From Larus michahellis (lineage: Eukaryota; Chordata; Aves; Charadriiformes; Laridae), in the NCBI RefSeq assembly GCF_964199755.1, contig NC_133898.1, forward strand, positions 130,570,224 to 130,634,223: DNA of 64,000 nucleotides. Reading direction: 5' to 3'. Below the pieces are notes generated by a model, which was not told the origin of the DNA, did not search any database, and was given only the letters and a program-made list of their open reading frames with translations. The position numbers and the translations under genes are program-made. Position 1 is the stretch's first letter; each line of letters opens with the position of its first letter. Positions 23,801 to 31,477 of the stretch are shown here, piece after piece.

Positions 23801-24347
23801 GAAGGGTTTTACACTGGAAGAGGGGAGATTTGGATGAGATATTGGGAAGAAATTCTTTGGTGTGAGGGGGGTGAGCCCCTGGCCCAGGTTGCCCAGAGAA
23901 GCTGTGGCTGCCCCATCCCTGGAGGGGTTCAAGGCCAGGTTGGCCGGGGCTTGGAGCAACCTGGGCTGGTGGGAGGTGTCCCTGCCCAGGGCAGGGGGTG
24001 GCACTGGGTGGGCTTTAAGGTCCCTTCCCACCCAAACTATTCTGTGATTCTATGAATCTCTGTGCTGGGGATGGGGTCTTTGCGGTGACAGAGGGGACAA
24101 GCTGCTGGGAGCAGCCTCTAGTTTATTTGCCCCAGTTCCCCTCTGCTGTGGTGGCACTGGGAGACCTGTAACGGTGCAGGAACGCCTATTTTCTCACCAA
24201 ACCTCTCTGTAACCCACCTCCTTCCATCTCTTGTGTTTCAGGCCACCGCCAAGCCCCTCCGGCACCATCACAGCCGCCTACGGCCAGCCCCAAAACCACT
24301 CCATCCCGGTGTACGAGATGAAGTTCCCGGATCTGTGCGTGTACTGA
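2683..24347 (+). CDS. EFR3B: EFR3 homolog B, 3' 19 coding exons (partial gene)
   Basis: EFR3 proteins are palmitoylated plasma-membrane scaffolds that recruit the PI4KA-TTC7-FAM126 complex to make PI4P; they fold as ARM/HEAT-like helical repeats. Coding exons: 2683-2804, 5438-5587, 6746-6880, 7232-7310, 8955-9090, 10437-10598, 12591-12702, 16106-16157, 16361-16533, 17184-17259, 18484-18645, 18955-19086, 19200-19267, 20011-20138, 20547-20638, 22840-22888, 23182-23288, 23475-23524, 24242-24347. All have AG/GT borders, the phases chain without a break, and the total is 2091 nt (696 residues plus stop). The translation follows vertebrate EFR3B closely from [20 protein letters not shown] to the C-terminal KFPDLCVY. 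The family is about 817 residues, so about 120 N-terminal residues, including the palmitoylated cysteines, lie upstream of the window. EFR3A is the alternative paralogue, but the linker and C-terminus fit EFR3B, as does the POMC neighbour. Introns carry many CR1 fragments and two LTRs; no exon is interrupted. Confidence 0.96.
3008..3455 (+). mobile_element. CR1 LINE fragments, two joined pieces
   Basis: A CR1 3'-tail-like piece (3008-3050, CTTAAAGGTCCCTTCCAACC) runs directly into a second CR1 ([20 protein letters not shown]) ending TTCTATGATTCTATGATC. The first piece may be a truncated older copy. Confidence 0.8.
4366..4772 (+). mobile_element. CR1 LINE 3' fragment
   Basis: Nearly identical to the 1777-2258 copy over most of its length; ends TTCTGTGGTACGATTCTG. 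Confidence 0.87.
5438..5587 (+). CDS. EFR3B: EFR3B exon, [20 protein letters not shown] segment
   Basis: The first G completes the split lysine codon, then it reads [20 protein letters not shown] through [11 protein letters not shown]. It ends with AG of a serine codon before GTGGGT. This block is among the most conserved in EFR3 proteins. Confidence 0.95.
6746..6880 (+). CDS. EFR3B: EFR3B exon, serine/glutamate linker and next helix
   Basis: It encodes [20 protein letters not shown], then [24 protein letters not shown]. The first half is a charged linker typical of EFR3B. The splice is AT|C across the next intron. Confidence 0.95.
7232..7310 (+). CDS. EFR3B: EFR3B exon, [13 protein letters not shown] segment
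   Basis: This 79-nt exon encodes [26 protein letters not shown] and ends on a whole codon (CAG) before GTGGGG. Confidence 0.94.
7839..8233. mobile_element. CR1 fragment joined to an inverted CR1 tail
   Basis: 7839-8170 is CR1 in minus orientation (left-hand tail ATAGAATCATAGAATC). 8176-8233 reads as a CR1 3' terminus in plus orientation, ending GTGATTCTATGGTTCTATGG. The two 3' ends point outward. Confidence 0.8.
8955..9090 (+). CDS. EFR3B: EFR3B exon, [20 protein letters not shown] segment
   Basis: It encodes helical repeats ending [14 protein letters not shown] plus one base of a glycine codon before GTAAGC. Confidence 0.95.
9381..10217. mobile_element. Cluster of three CR1 fragments
   Basis: Minus copy 9381-9796, a second minus tail 9799-9922 and a plus copy 9925-10217 ending TGTGATTCGATGC. 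The plus copy is of a different subfamily (CATTAGGAAGAAGTTCTTCA). The cluster ends 220 nt before an EFR3B exon. Confidence 0.82.
10437..10598 (+). CDS. EFR3B: EFR3B exon, [20 protein letters not shown] segment
   Basis: It completes the split glycine and runs to [20 protein letters not shown]1 tail ends about 220 nt upstream and a solo LTR starts 40 nt downstream, so this exon sits in a narrow unique island between mobile elements. The segment DCGAGVG may be lineage-specific. Confidence 0.95.
10638..11273 (-). mobile_element. Solo LTR, ERVK-like, copy 1
   Basis: The minus strand begins TGTCCTGGTTTGAGCC and ends GGGTTCCTCA, giving TG...CA borders. A minus-strand AATAAA lies near its 3' end. 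It is about 85-90% identical to 38834-39458, which defines the borders. No internal retroviral genes flank it and no clear target-site duplication is seen. Confidence 0.8.
11632..12420 (-). mobile_element. CR1 LINE fragment, about 0.8 kb
   Basis: Long 3' portion in minus orientation, including the [19 protein letters not shown] remnant of ORF2. EFR3B intron, ending 170 nt before an exon. Confidence 0.88.
12591..12702 (+). CDS. EFR3B: EFR3B exon, [20 protein letters not shown] segment
   Basis: This 112-nt exon follows acceptor CCCCACAG and ends [17 protein letters not shown], split before GTGAGA. Confidence 0.94.
13133..13850 (-). mobile_element. CR1 LINE fragment, about 0.7 kb
   Basis: Almost identical to 11632-12420 over its length, so of the same recent subfamily. 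Confidence 0.88.
14576..14636 (-). mobile_element. Short CR1 3' tail
   Basis: AATCATAGAATGTGTTGGGT and the adjoining standard 3' terminus only. Confidence 0.7.
15193..16022 (-). mobile_element. CR1 LINE fragment of a distinct subfamily
   Basis: The 3' region reads CCACTAGATCAGGTTGCTCA rather than the CAGCCCAGG form of its neighbours. Minus-strand ORF remnants ([40 protein letters not shown]) run 205 codons, without a catalytic domain. Confidence 0.88.
16106..16157 (+). CDS. EFR3B: EFR3B micro-exon, [17 protein letters not shown]
   Basis: This 52-nt exon is too short for an ordinary ORF scan. Its first base completes the glycine codon from the previous exon and it ends CTC CAG before GTATGA. 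An old CR1 copy ends about 80 nt upstream. Confidence 0.94.
16361..16533 (+). CDS. EFR3B: EFR3B exon, [20 protein letters not shown] segment
   Basis: It begins [20 protein letters not shown] and ends NRQKFSTI plus AG of a serine codon before GTAGGT. Confidence 0.95.
17184..17259 (+). CDS. EFR3B: EFR3B exon, [20 protein letters not shown] segment
   Basis: The first base completes serine; the exon ends with the whole codons of TVFMKK. It matches the family at nearly every residue. Confidence 0.95.
17446..17812 (-). mobile_element. CR1 LINE 3' fragment
   Basis: Tail AATCCCAGAATAG, then the young subfamily 3' region; interrupted at 17812 where unique intron sequence resumes. Confidence 0.86.
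18484..18645 (+). CDS. EFR3B: EFR3B exon, [20 protein letters not shown] segment
   Basis: This in-phase 162-nt exon ends [18 protein letters not shown] before GTAGGC. Confidence 0.95.
18955..19086 (+). CDS. EFR3B: EFR3B exon, [20 protein letters not shown] segment
   Basis: This in-phase 132-nt exon begins [13 protein letters not shown] and ends TFCQHIHE before GTGCGA. Confidence 0.95.
19200..19267 (+). CDS. EFR3B: EFR3B exon, [20 protein letters not shown]
   Basis: This 68-nt exon ends RPR, split before GTAAGA. The intron before it is only 113 nt. Confidence 0.94.
19854..19985 (-). mobile_element. CR1-like 3' fragment close to an EFR3B acceptor
   Basis: ATAGAATCATGGAATCATC, then GGTTGGAAAAGACCC and GAGTCCAACCATCAACC. 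It stops about 25 nt before the acceptor at 20010, leaving a native pyrimidine tract (TTCTTCTCTACCTCCATAG). Confidence 0.72.
20011..20138 (+). CDS. EFR3B: EFR3B exon, [20 protein letters not shown] segment
   Basis: It begins [12 protein letters not shown] and ends STPYIPQLT plus one base. A CR1-like fragment (19854-19985) ends about 25 nt before the acceptor. Confidence 0.94.
20547..20638 (+). CDS. EFR3B: EFR3B exon, [20 protein letters not shown]
   Basis: It completes the split aspartate of DEDRLSKR and ends RNSPEREQ before GTACCG. It is basic/serine-rich, a likely phospho-regulated linker (inference). Confidence 0.94.
21365..21668. repeat. 149-bp tandem duplication inside the LTR
   Basis: GTCCTTCCATGGGGTGCAGT occurs at 21372 and again 149 bp later, and the copies stay near identical for the full period. 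Confidence 0.85.
21669..22262. repeat. 39-bp minisatellite, about 15 units
   Basis: The unit contains GGACCTCCATGGGCTGCAGG. The period of 39 (occasionally 40) bp keeps several frames open in both strands, which creates long spurious ORFs. Units differ at CCACC(A/G)TGG and GGG(C/G)TGCAG, and diverge more towards the right. Confidence 0.9.
22840..22888 (+). CDS. EFR3B: EFR3B micro-exon, [16 protein letters not shown]
   Basis: This 49-nt exon lies after a TTCCTTTAG acceptor and ends with one base of a valine codon before GTAAGT. It sits 270 nt downstream of the ERVL-type LTR. Confidence 0.94.
23182..23288 (+). CDS. EFR3B: EFR3B exon, [20 protein letters not shown]
   Basis: It continues [16 protein letters not shown] and ends in phase before GTGAGT. 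The highly charged helix is a hallmark of the EFR3 C-terminal region. Confidence 0.95.
23475..23524 (+). CDS. EFR3B: EFR3B micro-exon, [16 protein letters not shown]
   Basis: This 50-nt exon follows acceptor CTTACAG and ends with CG of an arginine codon before GTGAGT. Confidence 0.94.
23639..24056 (+). mobile_element. CR1 LINE 3' fragment
   Basis: Sense copy ending TTCTGTGATTCTATGAAT, in the last EFR3B intron. Confidence 0.88.
24242..24347 (+). CDS. EFR3B: EFR3B terminal coding exon with stop
   Basis: It reads [20 protein letters not shown], then [14 protein letters not shown] and TGA at 24345-24347. The end matches the family C-terminus. Confidence 0.96.
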
Positions 24348-27050
24348 AGGTGGCCGTGGTGACAGGACAGGGCCACCGCTCACACCGACGGGAAAAGACT
24401 ACGGACCCTGCGGGGAGAGCATCCTCGTGCCAGACGGGTGGGGACGCGGACACCGAGGTCACCCCAAGATTCGTTGGCACCCCAAACCCGTCTCCCGTAC
24501 TTTATTTTGTGACTTTCTGCCTCCGCGGCCACCTTTTGCAGCGGTTGGTGGTGCAGGAGGCTTCGGGGCGCAGCGGGAGGTGGGGAGTTGCTGGGACCTC
24601 CCTCTCCCGTTTCTTATTTTGGAGAGGGGAGAGGAGAGATGCTCCGGCTCTGGGCAGAGCGCGTTGGGCGTGTACGTCTTCCCGGCATAAAGCAAACCCC
24701 TTCCCTGGGGGAATCCCTCCCCGTGTCGTCTGTCGGCCACGTCCGGAGCCCCTGGCGAGGGGCAGGGCTGAAGCTGGGGGGGGTGTCAAAGGCAGGAGGG
24801 GGTCTGGGGCCGGAGCTGGTGCTTGAGGCAGGTCGCTGGAGAGGGTACGGTGCCCACCTCCGGCTCCTGGCCTGTGAGCCTGCATCTTCCCATAGCTCCA
24901 TCATCGCGCGGCCAGTTCCCACGGGCGCTTCAAGGTGCCCCCGTGCCCTGGACCGAGGGCTCGCCCAGTGCAGGATGAGGGTGGGCATCGTCCCATCCCA
25001 GTATGGGGCCACACAGCTGCCTGGCTGGTTCCAGGCCACTTGAAAATACGGTTTGTTTGGGAAAACCCACTTTTTGGGGGGGGCGGCGGGGAAACCCACA
25101 AATGCCTCTCGCCTGGGGCGTGAGCAGGCTGGTGCGCCGGGCAGGCGGTGGGACACCCGGAGCAGTGACACGAGGCACGAGCAGCCGCCCTGCTGGGGCA
25201 TATTAACACGTTCACCCACTCTTTTCATATTTTTGGGTTGGGTTTTCACAGTTTTGGGGGTTTCCGTCTCAAAGAAATAATTATTCTATTTATTTATTTA
25301 TTTTTTCAAAAGCAGAATCACTTGGGCAAAGTCCAGTCCTACATCAGCTGAGCCGTAACCACAAAGAAACCCCCGTGCCGCTGGAAATAGCTGCCGTGAG
25401 AGGTGTTTGACAGGGTGCGCCCCGCAGACCCCGCGTCCGGCGGGCCGCGGATCGCGCCTCCTGCAATAGGATAAAACCGGAGCTGGGTTGGGGGCGGCGG
25501 GGAGGGGGGAAGATGGAACTTTAGAGACGTGTTGGGAAATCGTGGCTCCTCACGAGGTCGGAATGGTAGGGATGGAGAAGAAAGGTCGCCTGGGGGTGTT
25601 CGCGGGGTCTTGCTTGCTCCCAAACGCCTTTCGAGCGCGCTACGGCTGTTCACGAGGCGAGCTTGGGCGCGCTGCGCCATCAGACGGGCGCTGCCTGGGG
25701 GTCCCCGGGGGTCTCTCCTGCAGCCCCTTCCCCCAGGCCGGACACGCTGCTCCCGTCCTTCCCCCGTGAAGAGGCACCGAAGGGTGTAACGCTGGAGACG
25801 TGGGAGCTGCTCTTGCACCGGGACAGCAGGGAAATGCGGCCGCTCGGCGTCGCACCGGCTCCGTGTCCCGCTGCCTTCCTTCAGCCACGACCCGTTTCCC
25901 TCGCTGCGGATCTTCAGGCGGTTATTTTAAGCTGTAATTACACATTACCATCCCTTTTATTTTTTTTTTTCCCTTTTTTTTTTTTTTTTTTTCCCCCCCC
26001 TCTCCCCTCGGGTGGCGGATACAGTTGGCGATTGCCCCGAGGTCACCGCTTGTTTGCGCGGCCGTGCTGTAATCCGGGTTTAGGAAATGATCTAGCTTAG
26101 GAGGACAGGAAAAACAAGGGTTTATTTCGGTCCCTGGGCTGGATCACGGCACTGTCCCACTGGCCTGGGGCTCTCCCCGTGCCCGCCCGCTGCCTGAGGC
26201 TCTCCCCTTGCTGCTGCCTCTCCTCAGGGTCCCCACGTGTCTCCGTCCCCTGTCCCCAAACCCTTTTTGCTCCCTGGGTTCTGTCGGAGCCCGAGTTTTG
26301 GCTGAGGCAGGTTTTGGGATCGGCAGCGGGAACGCGGAATGGGCCGCTCGGGGAAGGAGGGGTTGCTCCCGTGGCCGTTCTAATGAAAAGCACTAAAAAA
26401 GCACTAAAAAATTTTAAAAAAAAAGCAATTACCCCCCTCCCCCCCTGCCAAAATTGTGTGTCCGTGGGAAAACGCATCCAAAACTCTTCAAAACCACAAA
26501 GAAGGTGGGAAGATGAGCACAAGTGTGCGAGGACTTGGGGACCCGCGGGGACACCACACCTCAGGGTGCCCGTCATCCCTTTTGGGGCAGAAAATACCCT
26601 TGGCCTCCGCTCCCGGGGCCAGCCCCCGCGCCCTCCGGTCCCAATGCTCCCACGGGACCTGGCAGTGGGACCCGGGCTGTCACCTCCCGGCTGGCCCCGT
26701 CCCCCAGCATGTCTCACCACGGCCCCTCCGCATTTTGGGACCCAAACCTGTAAATGTGCCCCCCCCCGCCCCCGACACACACACATGGTGTAAGTGACCT
26801 GTTTGTACATCCCGTTTAGTTTAGATACTTGTGGACGTAGAGACGACAAAGTATATTTCTATAAAGTCGGCGGTTTAGGTGCATGTGTGCGTTTCCGTCT
26901 CTGTATTTCGGAGCACTGTGGCGTTTGCGTCTGTCGCCGAGGGCAGAGGAGGGGGGAGCGGGTTGTTAAAAAGGGCCAAGAAGCCCCCGGTATTTTCAAA
27001 CGCAGCGTCTTAACGCCCTTTTCAAATAAATGTTGATGTTGCCACCTTCG
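24348..27050 (+). other. EFR3B: EFR3B 3' UTR (inferred extent)
   Basis: There is no ORF with homology and no CR1 from the EFR3B stop to about 27050. An AATAAA at 27025-27030 is followed at once by a T/G-rich stretch, as at a cleavage site. GC-rich throughout, with a poly-T run at 25949-25996 and a poly-C run at 26760. Long 3' UTRs of a few kb are usual for EFR3B. A further AATAAA at 27594-27599 is an alternative end. Confidence 0.6.
27025..27030 (+). terminator. Poly(A) signal AATAAA, probable EFR3B end
   Basis: Canonical hexamer followed by TGTTGATGTTG, a plausible GU-rich downstream element. It lies 2.7 kb past the EFR3B stop and before any transcript on the other strand. Confidence 0.55.
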
Positions 27051-27885
27051 GGGGTCTGCAGTCTTGGCGTGTTCACGGCACCCAGGCACCCTCTTTCTGC
27101 TCTGGGAGAGGAAAAATGGGTGGTTGCTGGAGAAGGGGAGGCATGTGGTGAGGAGGAGGATGGTCTGGGCTGTGGACAAGCTTCCTTCCCCCAGCTCTGT
27201 GCCCAGCATCCCACACAAACTGGGCTTCATCTTCATCACCCTTTAAAATTGAGTATTTCCAACATTTTTTTCCCCCTGGCCTGCAGAAGTTCCCTGGGGA
27301 AAAGCCTGGGTTTCTACTCACGGTGCGCAGGAATGAGCGCAAACCCACCTGCCAAGGCCAAAAATAGGAAAGAAAACACCCGGAAAGCTATTTGAGGGGC
27401 CAAAATGTAGACGGTGCACACCGTGCCATGGGTGCTCCGGCCACGCACGTGCTGCACCAGCATCCCCTCAGCTCCCCGTGGTGTTAAGGACGGACGCAGG
27501 ACATCACGATGTAGGATGATGTAGGGTTGGAGGAGGGGAAAGCACTAATAGGAGCCCTGTTTTACTTTAACGATACTTCCACCATGTTATACCAAATAAA
27601 TGGGGATGCGCAACCCTGTGCAACGCAATCCCACTCCTGGATGGTGGTGGGTCCGTCCCACTGGGGCATCTGCAGCTCTTCTGCACGTGCTTTCCAGCCT
27701 TGGGTGGAGCGGGAGGAGATGGGAAGCACAAAGCCAGCACGCGGGGTCAGCATTGTGATATTAATGCCAGTGTTTTGCCGCCTGGGAAGCATGGAAAAGG
27801 GGGAATGGGCATGGTTTGGCAGCAAGAAGGTGTTAGTTGGGCAGAGGTGATCAAGGTTTGCTTCCCCATGAAACTGGTTTTAGAG
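27051..27885. other. Intergenic, EFR3B-POMC convergent gap, left part
   Basis: No gene or repeat recognised; contains a second AATAAA (27594-27599). Confidence 0.45.
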
Positions 27886-28690
27886 TCGCAGAATCACAGA
27901 ATTGCCCAGGTTGGAAGGGACCTTTCAGATCATCAAGTCCAACCATCAACCCAACCCTGCCAAGGCCACCACTACCCCATGGCCCTCAGCACCACGTCTG
28001 CCCAGCTTTTCAATCCCTCCAGGGATGGCGACTCCACCACTGCCCTGGGCAGCCTCTTCCAATGCTTCACAACCCTTTCCAGGAGGAAATTGTTCCCAAT
28101 ATCCATCCTAAACCTCCCCTGGCGCAACTTGAGGCCGTTTCCTCTTGTGCCATGGTCTGTTCCTTGGGAGAAGAGCCCGACCCCCCCTGGCTACCCCCTC
28201 CTTTCAGGGAGCTGTAGAGAGCGAGAAGGTCTCCCCTCAGCCTCCTCTTCTCCAGGCTGAACACCCCCAGCTCCCTCAGCCGCTCCTCACCAGACTTGTG
28301 CTCCAGACCCCTCACCAGCTCCGTTGCCCTTCTCTGGACACGCTCCAGCCCCTCAAGGTCTTTCTTGGCGTGAGGGGCCCAAACCTGGACACAGCCCTCG
28401 AGGTGGGGCCTCCCCAGTGCCCAGTCCAGGGGGACGGTCACTGCCCCACTCCTGCTGGCCACACTAGTGCTGACACAGGCCAGGATGCTGGTGGCCTCCT
28501 TGGCCACCTGGGCACACTGCTGGCTCATACTCAGCCGTTGTCGACCAACACCCCCAGGTCCTTTTCTGCCGGGCAGCTCTCCAGCCACTCTGCCCAGCCT
28601 GGAGCGTCCCTGGGGTTGGTGTGACCCAAGGGCAGGACCCGGCACTTGTTGAACCTCTCACACCATTGGCCTCGGCCCATCCATCCCTAA
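27886..28690 (-). mobile_element. CR1 LINE fragment, about 0.8 kb
   Basis: Minus orientation; tail AATCACAGAATTGCCC; ORF2 remnant [20 protein letters not shown]. It sits between the convergent EFR3B and POMC 3' ends. Confidence 0.88.
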
Positions 28691-29305
28691 AACTATAAAA
28701 TTTTCAACCCGACCTCCTCCTCAGCACCCCAACCCAAGGCACCCGCCACCCGGCCTGCCCCTCCTGCTTCACCACAGGAGTTACCAGCATGACTTTAGAA
28801 ATAACGAAGCTCTCCCTAGTACCCGGGCTCTTCAGCGTTATCATTTCATGGGGAATTAACGAGTTTACCTGGGCGGTGGGTGCTGGGGGAGCCCGACTCC
28901 ATCCCTTCCCTCCTTGGGACAGCACCCAGAGGATGCCACGTTTTCCTGTCCTGCCAGCACACCTCGTCATCCCATGTCACGTCGGGGGGGTGGCCCCTCT
29001 CCGGGACCAAAACATGCTCTGCTGGGACGCGCTGGAGCCGGCCCCTGCCAAAATGCAGCCCCCGGTGCCCTCCCCAGGCTGGCTGCAGCGAGCCCAGGTG
29101 TGCCGGAGCCCGATGACCGGCCCCTGCGAAGCTCCCAAACTAAGGTGCAAAATTATTCTTTCTCCCTCCCCAGCACTTTCCCAGCCATTTTTTAACCCCC
29201 AGCTGCAGGATTTTACTTCGCAGTTAGTTTTTTTCTGCCCCTTTTACAAGCACCAGGCACCCCCAGAGACGTTGCCCACACCTGCTCAGCTTGCGAAAAA
29301 AATAT
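28691..29305. other. Intergenic, no recognised element
   Basis: I see no gene or repeat family here. Confidence 0.4.
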
Positions 29306-29350
29306 GTATTATTGTTATTATTATTATTATTAATTTTTATTTTTTTTTTA
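29306..29350. repeat. (ATT)n and poly-T tract
   Basis: Simple repeat TTATTATTATTATTATTAAT and T-run directly downstream of the POMC poly(A) signals. Confidence 0.9.
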
Positions 29351-29363
29351 GAATTCTTTTAAT
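29336..29363 (-). terminator. POMC: POMC poly(A) signals
   Basis: On the minus strand, ATTAAA (29363-29358) is followed by AATAAA (29341-29336), about 290-310 nt after the POMC stop. Downstream is a TAA/ATT simple repeat. The resulting short 3' UTR fits POMC. Confidence 0.65.
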
Positions 29364-29643
29364 CCGTCATTTACAGTATTGTACAGCTCAGTGAAAATAT
29401 ATGAAAGTCATCCGGCGTGCTCCGAACCGGGCATCGTCCCCGCTCCCCGCGCGTGTCCGGCAGGTGCGTCGGAGCGGTTGACGCCTTTATCCCACCCAGT
29501 GAAACCCGGGAGCGGACCCCTTCGGAGTACTAATTAAGAAGGACATAACGAGCGATCTCTAAGTGAAACACATGCCAGCGGGACGCTAAAGCTTGGGGGG
29601 GGGGCACGGCAGCGGGGGCGGGTGCCCCTCGGGCTCTCCCCCA

Positions 29644-30264
29644 TCACTGCCCCTTCTTGTAGGCGCTTTTGATGATGGCGTTTTTGAAGAGAGTCACTAG
29701 AGGGGTCTGGCTGTGCTCCGAGGTCATGAAGCCCCCGTAGCGCTTGTCCTTCAAGGGCGCCTGCCAGCGGAAATGGCGCATGCGGTAGGAGCCGCTGGCC
29801 TTCTTCTCCTCCTGGCCTTCCTCCTCCTTCTCCTCCTCGGCGCCGCCGAGCGCCAGCTCCCTCCTGAACTCCAGCGGGTAGCTCTCGGCCGACTCTTCCT
29901 CCACCCCGTTGGGGTAGACCTTGATGGGTCTCCTCTTGCGCCCCACCGGCTTCCCCCAGCGGAAGTGCTCCATGGAGTAGGAGCGCTTGCCTTCCTCCCG
30001 CTCCAGCCCCGTTCGCTCCTCTTCCTCCCAGTGGGACGGCGGGGCGGCGGGCAGCGATGCCGGCGGGGGGTTGCCCCCTGCCTCCTCCTCCCGTTTGTGC
30101 CCCCCGCTGCCGCCGCTGCTGCTGTTCCTCCGGCCAAACTTGTTCCAGCGAAAGTGGCTCATGACGTACTTGCGGATGCTCTCGGAGAGGGGCTGGAGGT
30201 GCCCGTTCCCCGGGTAGACGGGTGCCTCGGCCGACAGGTCGGCTCTGCACGCCATGGTGCACGC
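29644..30264 (-). CDS. POMC: POMC exon 3, coding part
   Basis: It starts [11 protein letters not shown] right after ...CCATGCAG on the minus strand and ends AYKKGQ-TGA. All hormone peptides are in this exon, as in other vertebrates. A methionine five codons upstream of the conserved block is open in frame, but belongs to the intron tail. The upstream intron sequence is CR1-derived. Confidence 0.96.
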   Translation of the reverse strand, partial: ACTMACRADLSAEAPVYPGNGHLQPLSESIRKYVMSHFRWNKFGRRNSSSGGSGGHKREEEAGGNPPPASLPAAPPSHWEEEERTGLEREEGKRSYSMEHFRWGKPVGRKRRPIKVYPNGVEEESAESYPLEFRRELALGGAEEEKEEEGQEEKKASGSYRMRHFRWQAPLKDKRYGGFMTSEHSQTPLVTLFKNAIIKSAYKKGQ

Positions 30265-31477
30265 CTGCATGGAATCACAGTCACAGACCGGTTTGGGTCA
30301 GAAGGGACCTTAAAGATCATCTTGTTCCAAGTCCCCTGCCCTGGGCAGGGACACCTCCCACCAGCCCAGGTTGCTCCAAGCCCCGGCCAACCTGGCCTTG
30401 AACCCCTCCAGGGATGGGGCAGCCACAGCTTCTCTGGGCAACCTGGGCCAGGGGCTCACCCCCCTCACACCAAAGAATTTCTTCCCAATATCTCATCTCA
30501 ATCTCCCCTCTTCCAGTGTAAAACCCTTCCCCCTCGTCCCATGGCTCCCCTCCCTGCTCCAGAGTCCCTCCCCAGCTTTCCTGGAGCCCCTTGAGGGACT
30601 GGCAGGGGCTGGAAGGTCTCCGCGGAGCCTTCTCTTCTCCAGGCTGAACCCCCCCAGCTCTCTCAGCCTGTCCTCCCAGCAGAGGGGCTCCAGCCCTCCC
30701 AGCATCTCCGGGGCCTCCTCTGGCCCTGCTCCAACGCTCCGTGTCCTTCTGATATCAGGGGCTCCAGAGCTGGAGGTGGTGAGCATGGCTGGGAGGGGTG
30801 AGATACATGGAAAAGGTGAGGACACGGTCAGGTGTCCCCCGGGGGGGTTGATTGCACAGAGTGGGATGTTTCACAAGTTGATTTCATGCTTGTGCCCCAC
30901 TGAGGTCCCCATGAAGGTGTCACCCCCTTGGACCTTCAAGGGCTGAGCCCGGAGCATGGTGTCCAGGCACCAAACCATCCCTGGGTGGCTGGAAACAGTG
31001 CCGGGGAGGGGGGACAGTCCCCACTGTGGGGTCCCTGGAGCAAACTCAGCCAGGTGACCCCCTGCACCATCCTGTCACCACCACCCCCTGCAATGCACCC
31101 GTGTAAAGCCGATACCCAAATTGCTGGTTCATCCCCTGCAAGCTCAAAAAGCTTATTTTACCATCATCCCCCAGGGTGAAGCCAGGAGGCAGAAGCCCAC
31201 CGAAACCCAGGGGTGACGGGGTCCAAAGCATCACCCCAGCTCGAGGCGGGTCACCCCACGGCGATGGCATCACCTCCACACCCCAGCCCACCGCCCCGGT
31301 CCCTGGAGGGGGGTCAGGAACCAAAGCAGTCCCCGTCGCCGAGCTCACCAGAACGCTGGCCTCGCTGGCGAGGTCCTGGCATTTGCTGCTCTCCCAGCAG
31401 GGGCCGCTGGCGCCGGCGGGGGGCCAGAGCAGCAGCCCCAGCGCCAGGGGCAGGACGCTCCACAGCGCGCTCACCAT
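29644..31477 (-). CDS. POMC: Pro-opiomelanocortin
   Basis: Coding exons on the minus strand are 31477-31349 (43 codons) and 30264-29644 (206 codons plus TGA), 249 residues; bird POMC is about this size. Residues 1-24 are a signal peptide. Cys27, 33, 45 and 49 are the four N-POMC cysteines. Gamma-MSH core [12 protein letters not shown] is at 76-87, followed by RR; ACTH at 138-176 ([14 protein letters not shown] at its start) between KR and RR, with GRKRR for alpha-MSH release and amidation; beta-lipotropin from 179 with a Glu-rich stretch; beta-[21 protein letters not shown] at 199-216; KR then beta-endorphin 219-249 ([13 protein letters not shown] at its start). All dibasic sites expected for PC1/PC2 cleavage are present. 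It is cleaved in pituitary and hypothalamic cells to melanocortins and an opioid. It is convergent with EFR3B. Oddity: a CR1 element touches the exon 3 acceptor. Confidence 0.97.
30272..30752 (-). mobile_element. CR1 LINE abutting the POMC exon 3 acceptor
   Basis: It is in the same orientation as POMC. Its 3' terminus (minus strand AAGGTCCCTTCTGACCC ... GTGATTCCATG) ends three bases before the POMC coding part, i.e. just before the CAG of the acceptor. The 5' truncation is near 30752. About 480 bp of POMC intron 2 (1084 nt) is this element. Confidence 0.85.
31349..31477 (-). CDS. POMC: POMC exon 2, coding part
   Basis: It encodes the signal peptide ([20 protein letters not shown]) and the start of N-POMC ([12 protein letters not shown]). 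The donor is CTG|GTGAGC. The 5' border of the exon is one of two AGs about 10 and 20 nt upstream of the ATG; the one giving a border at 31496 has the better pyrimidine tract. Confidence 0.94.

Noticed and set aside
22859-24031. A 390-codon minus-strand open frame
   Set aside because: It is antisense to EFR3B exons and crosses a CR1 copy. The frame stays open because of GC-rich composition; there is no domain.
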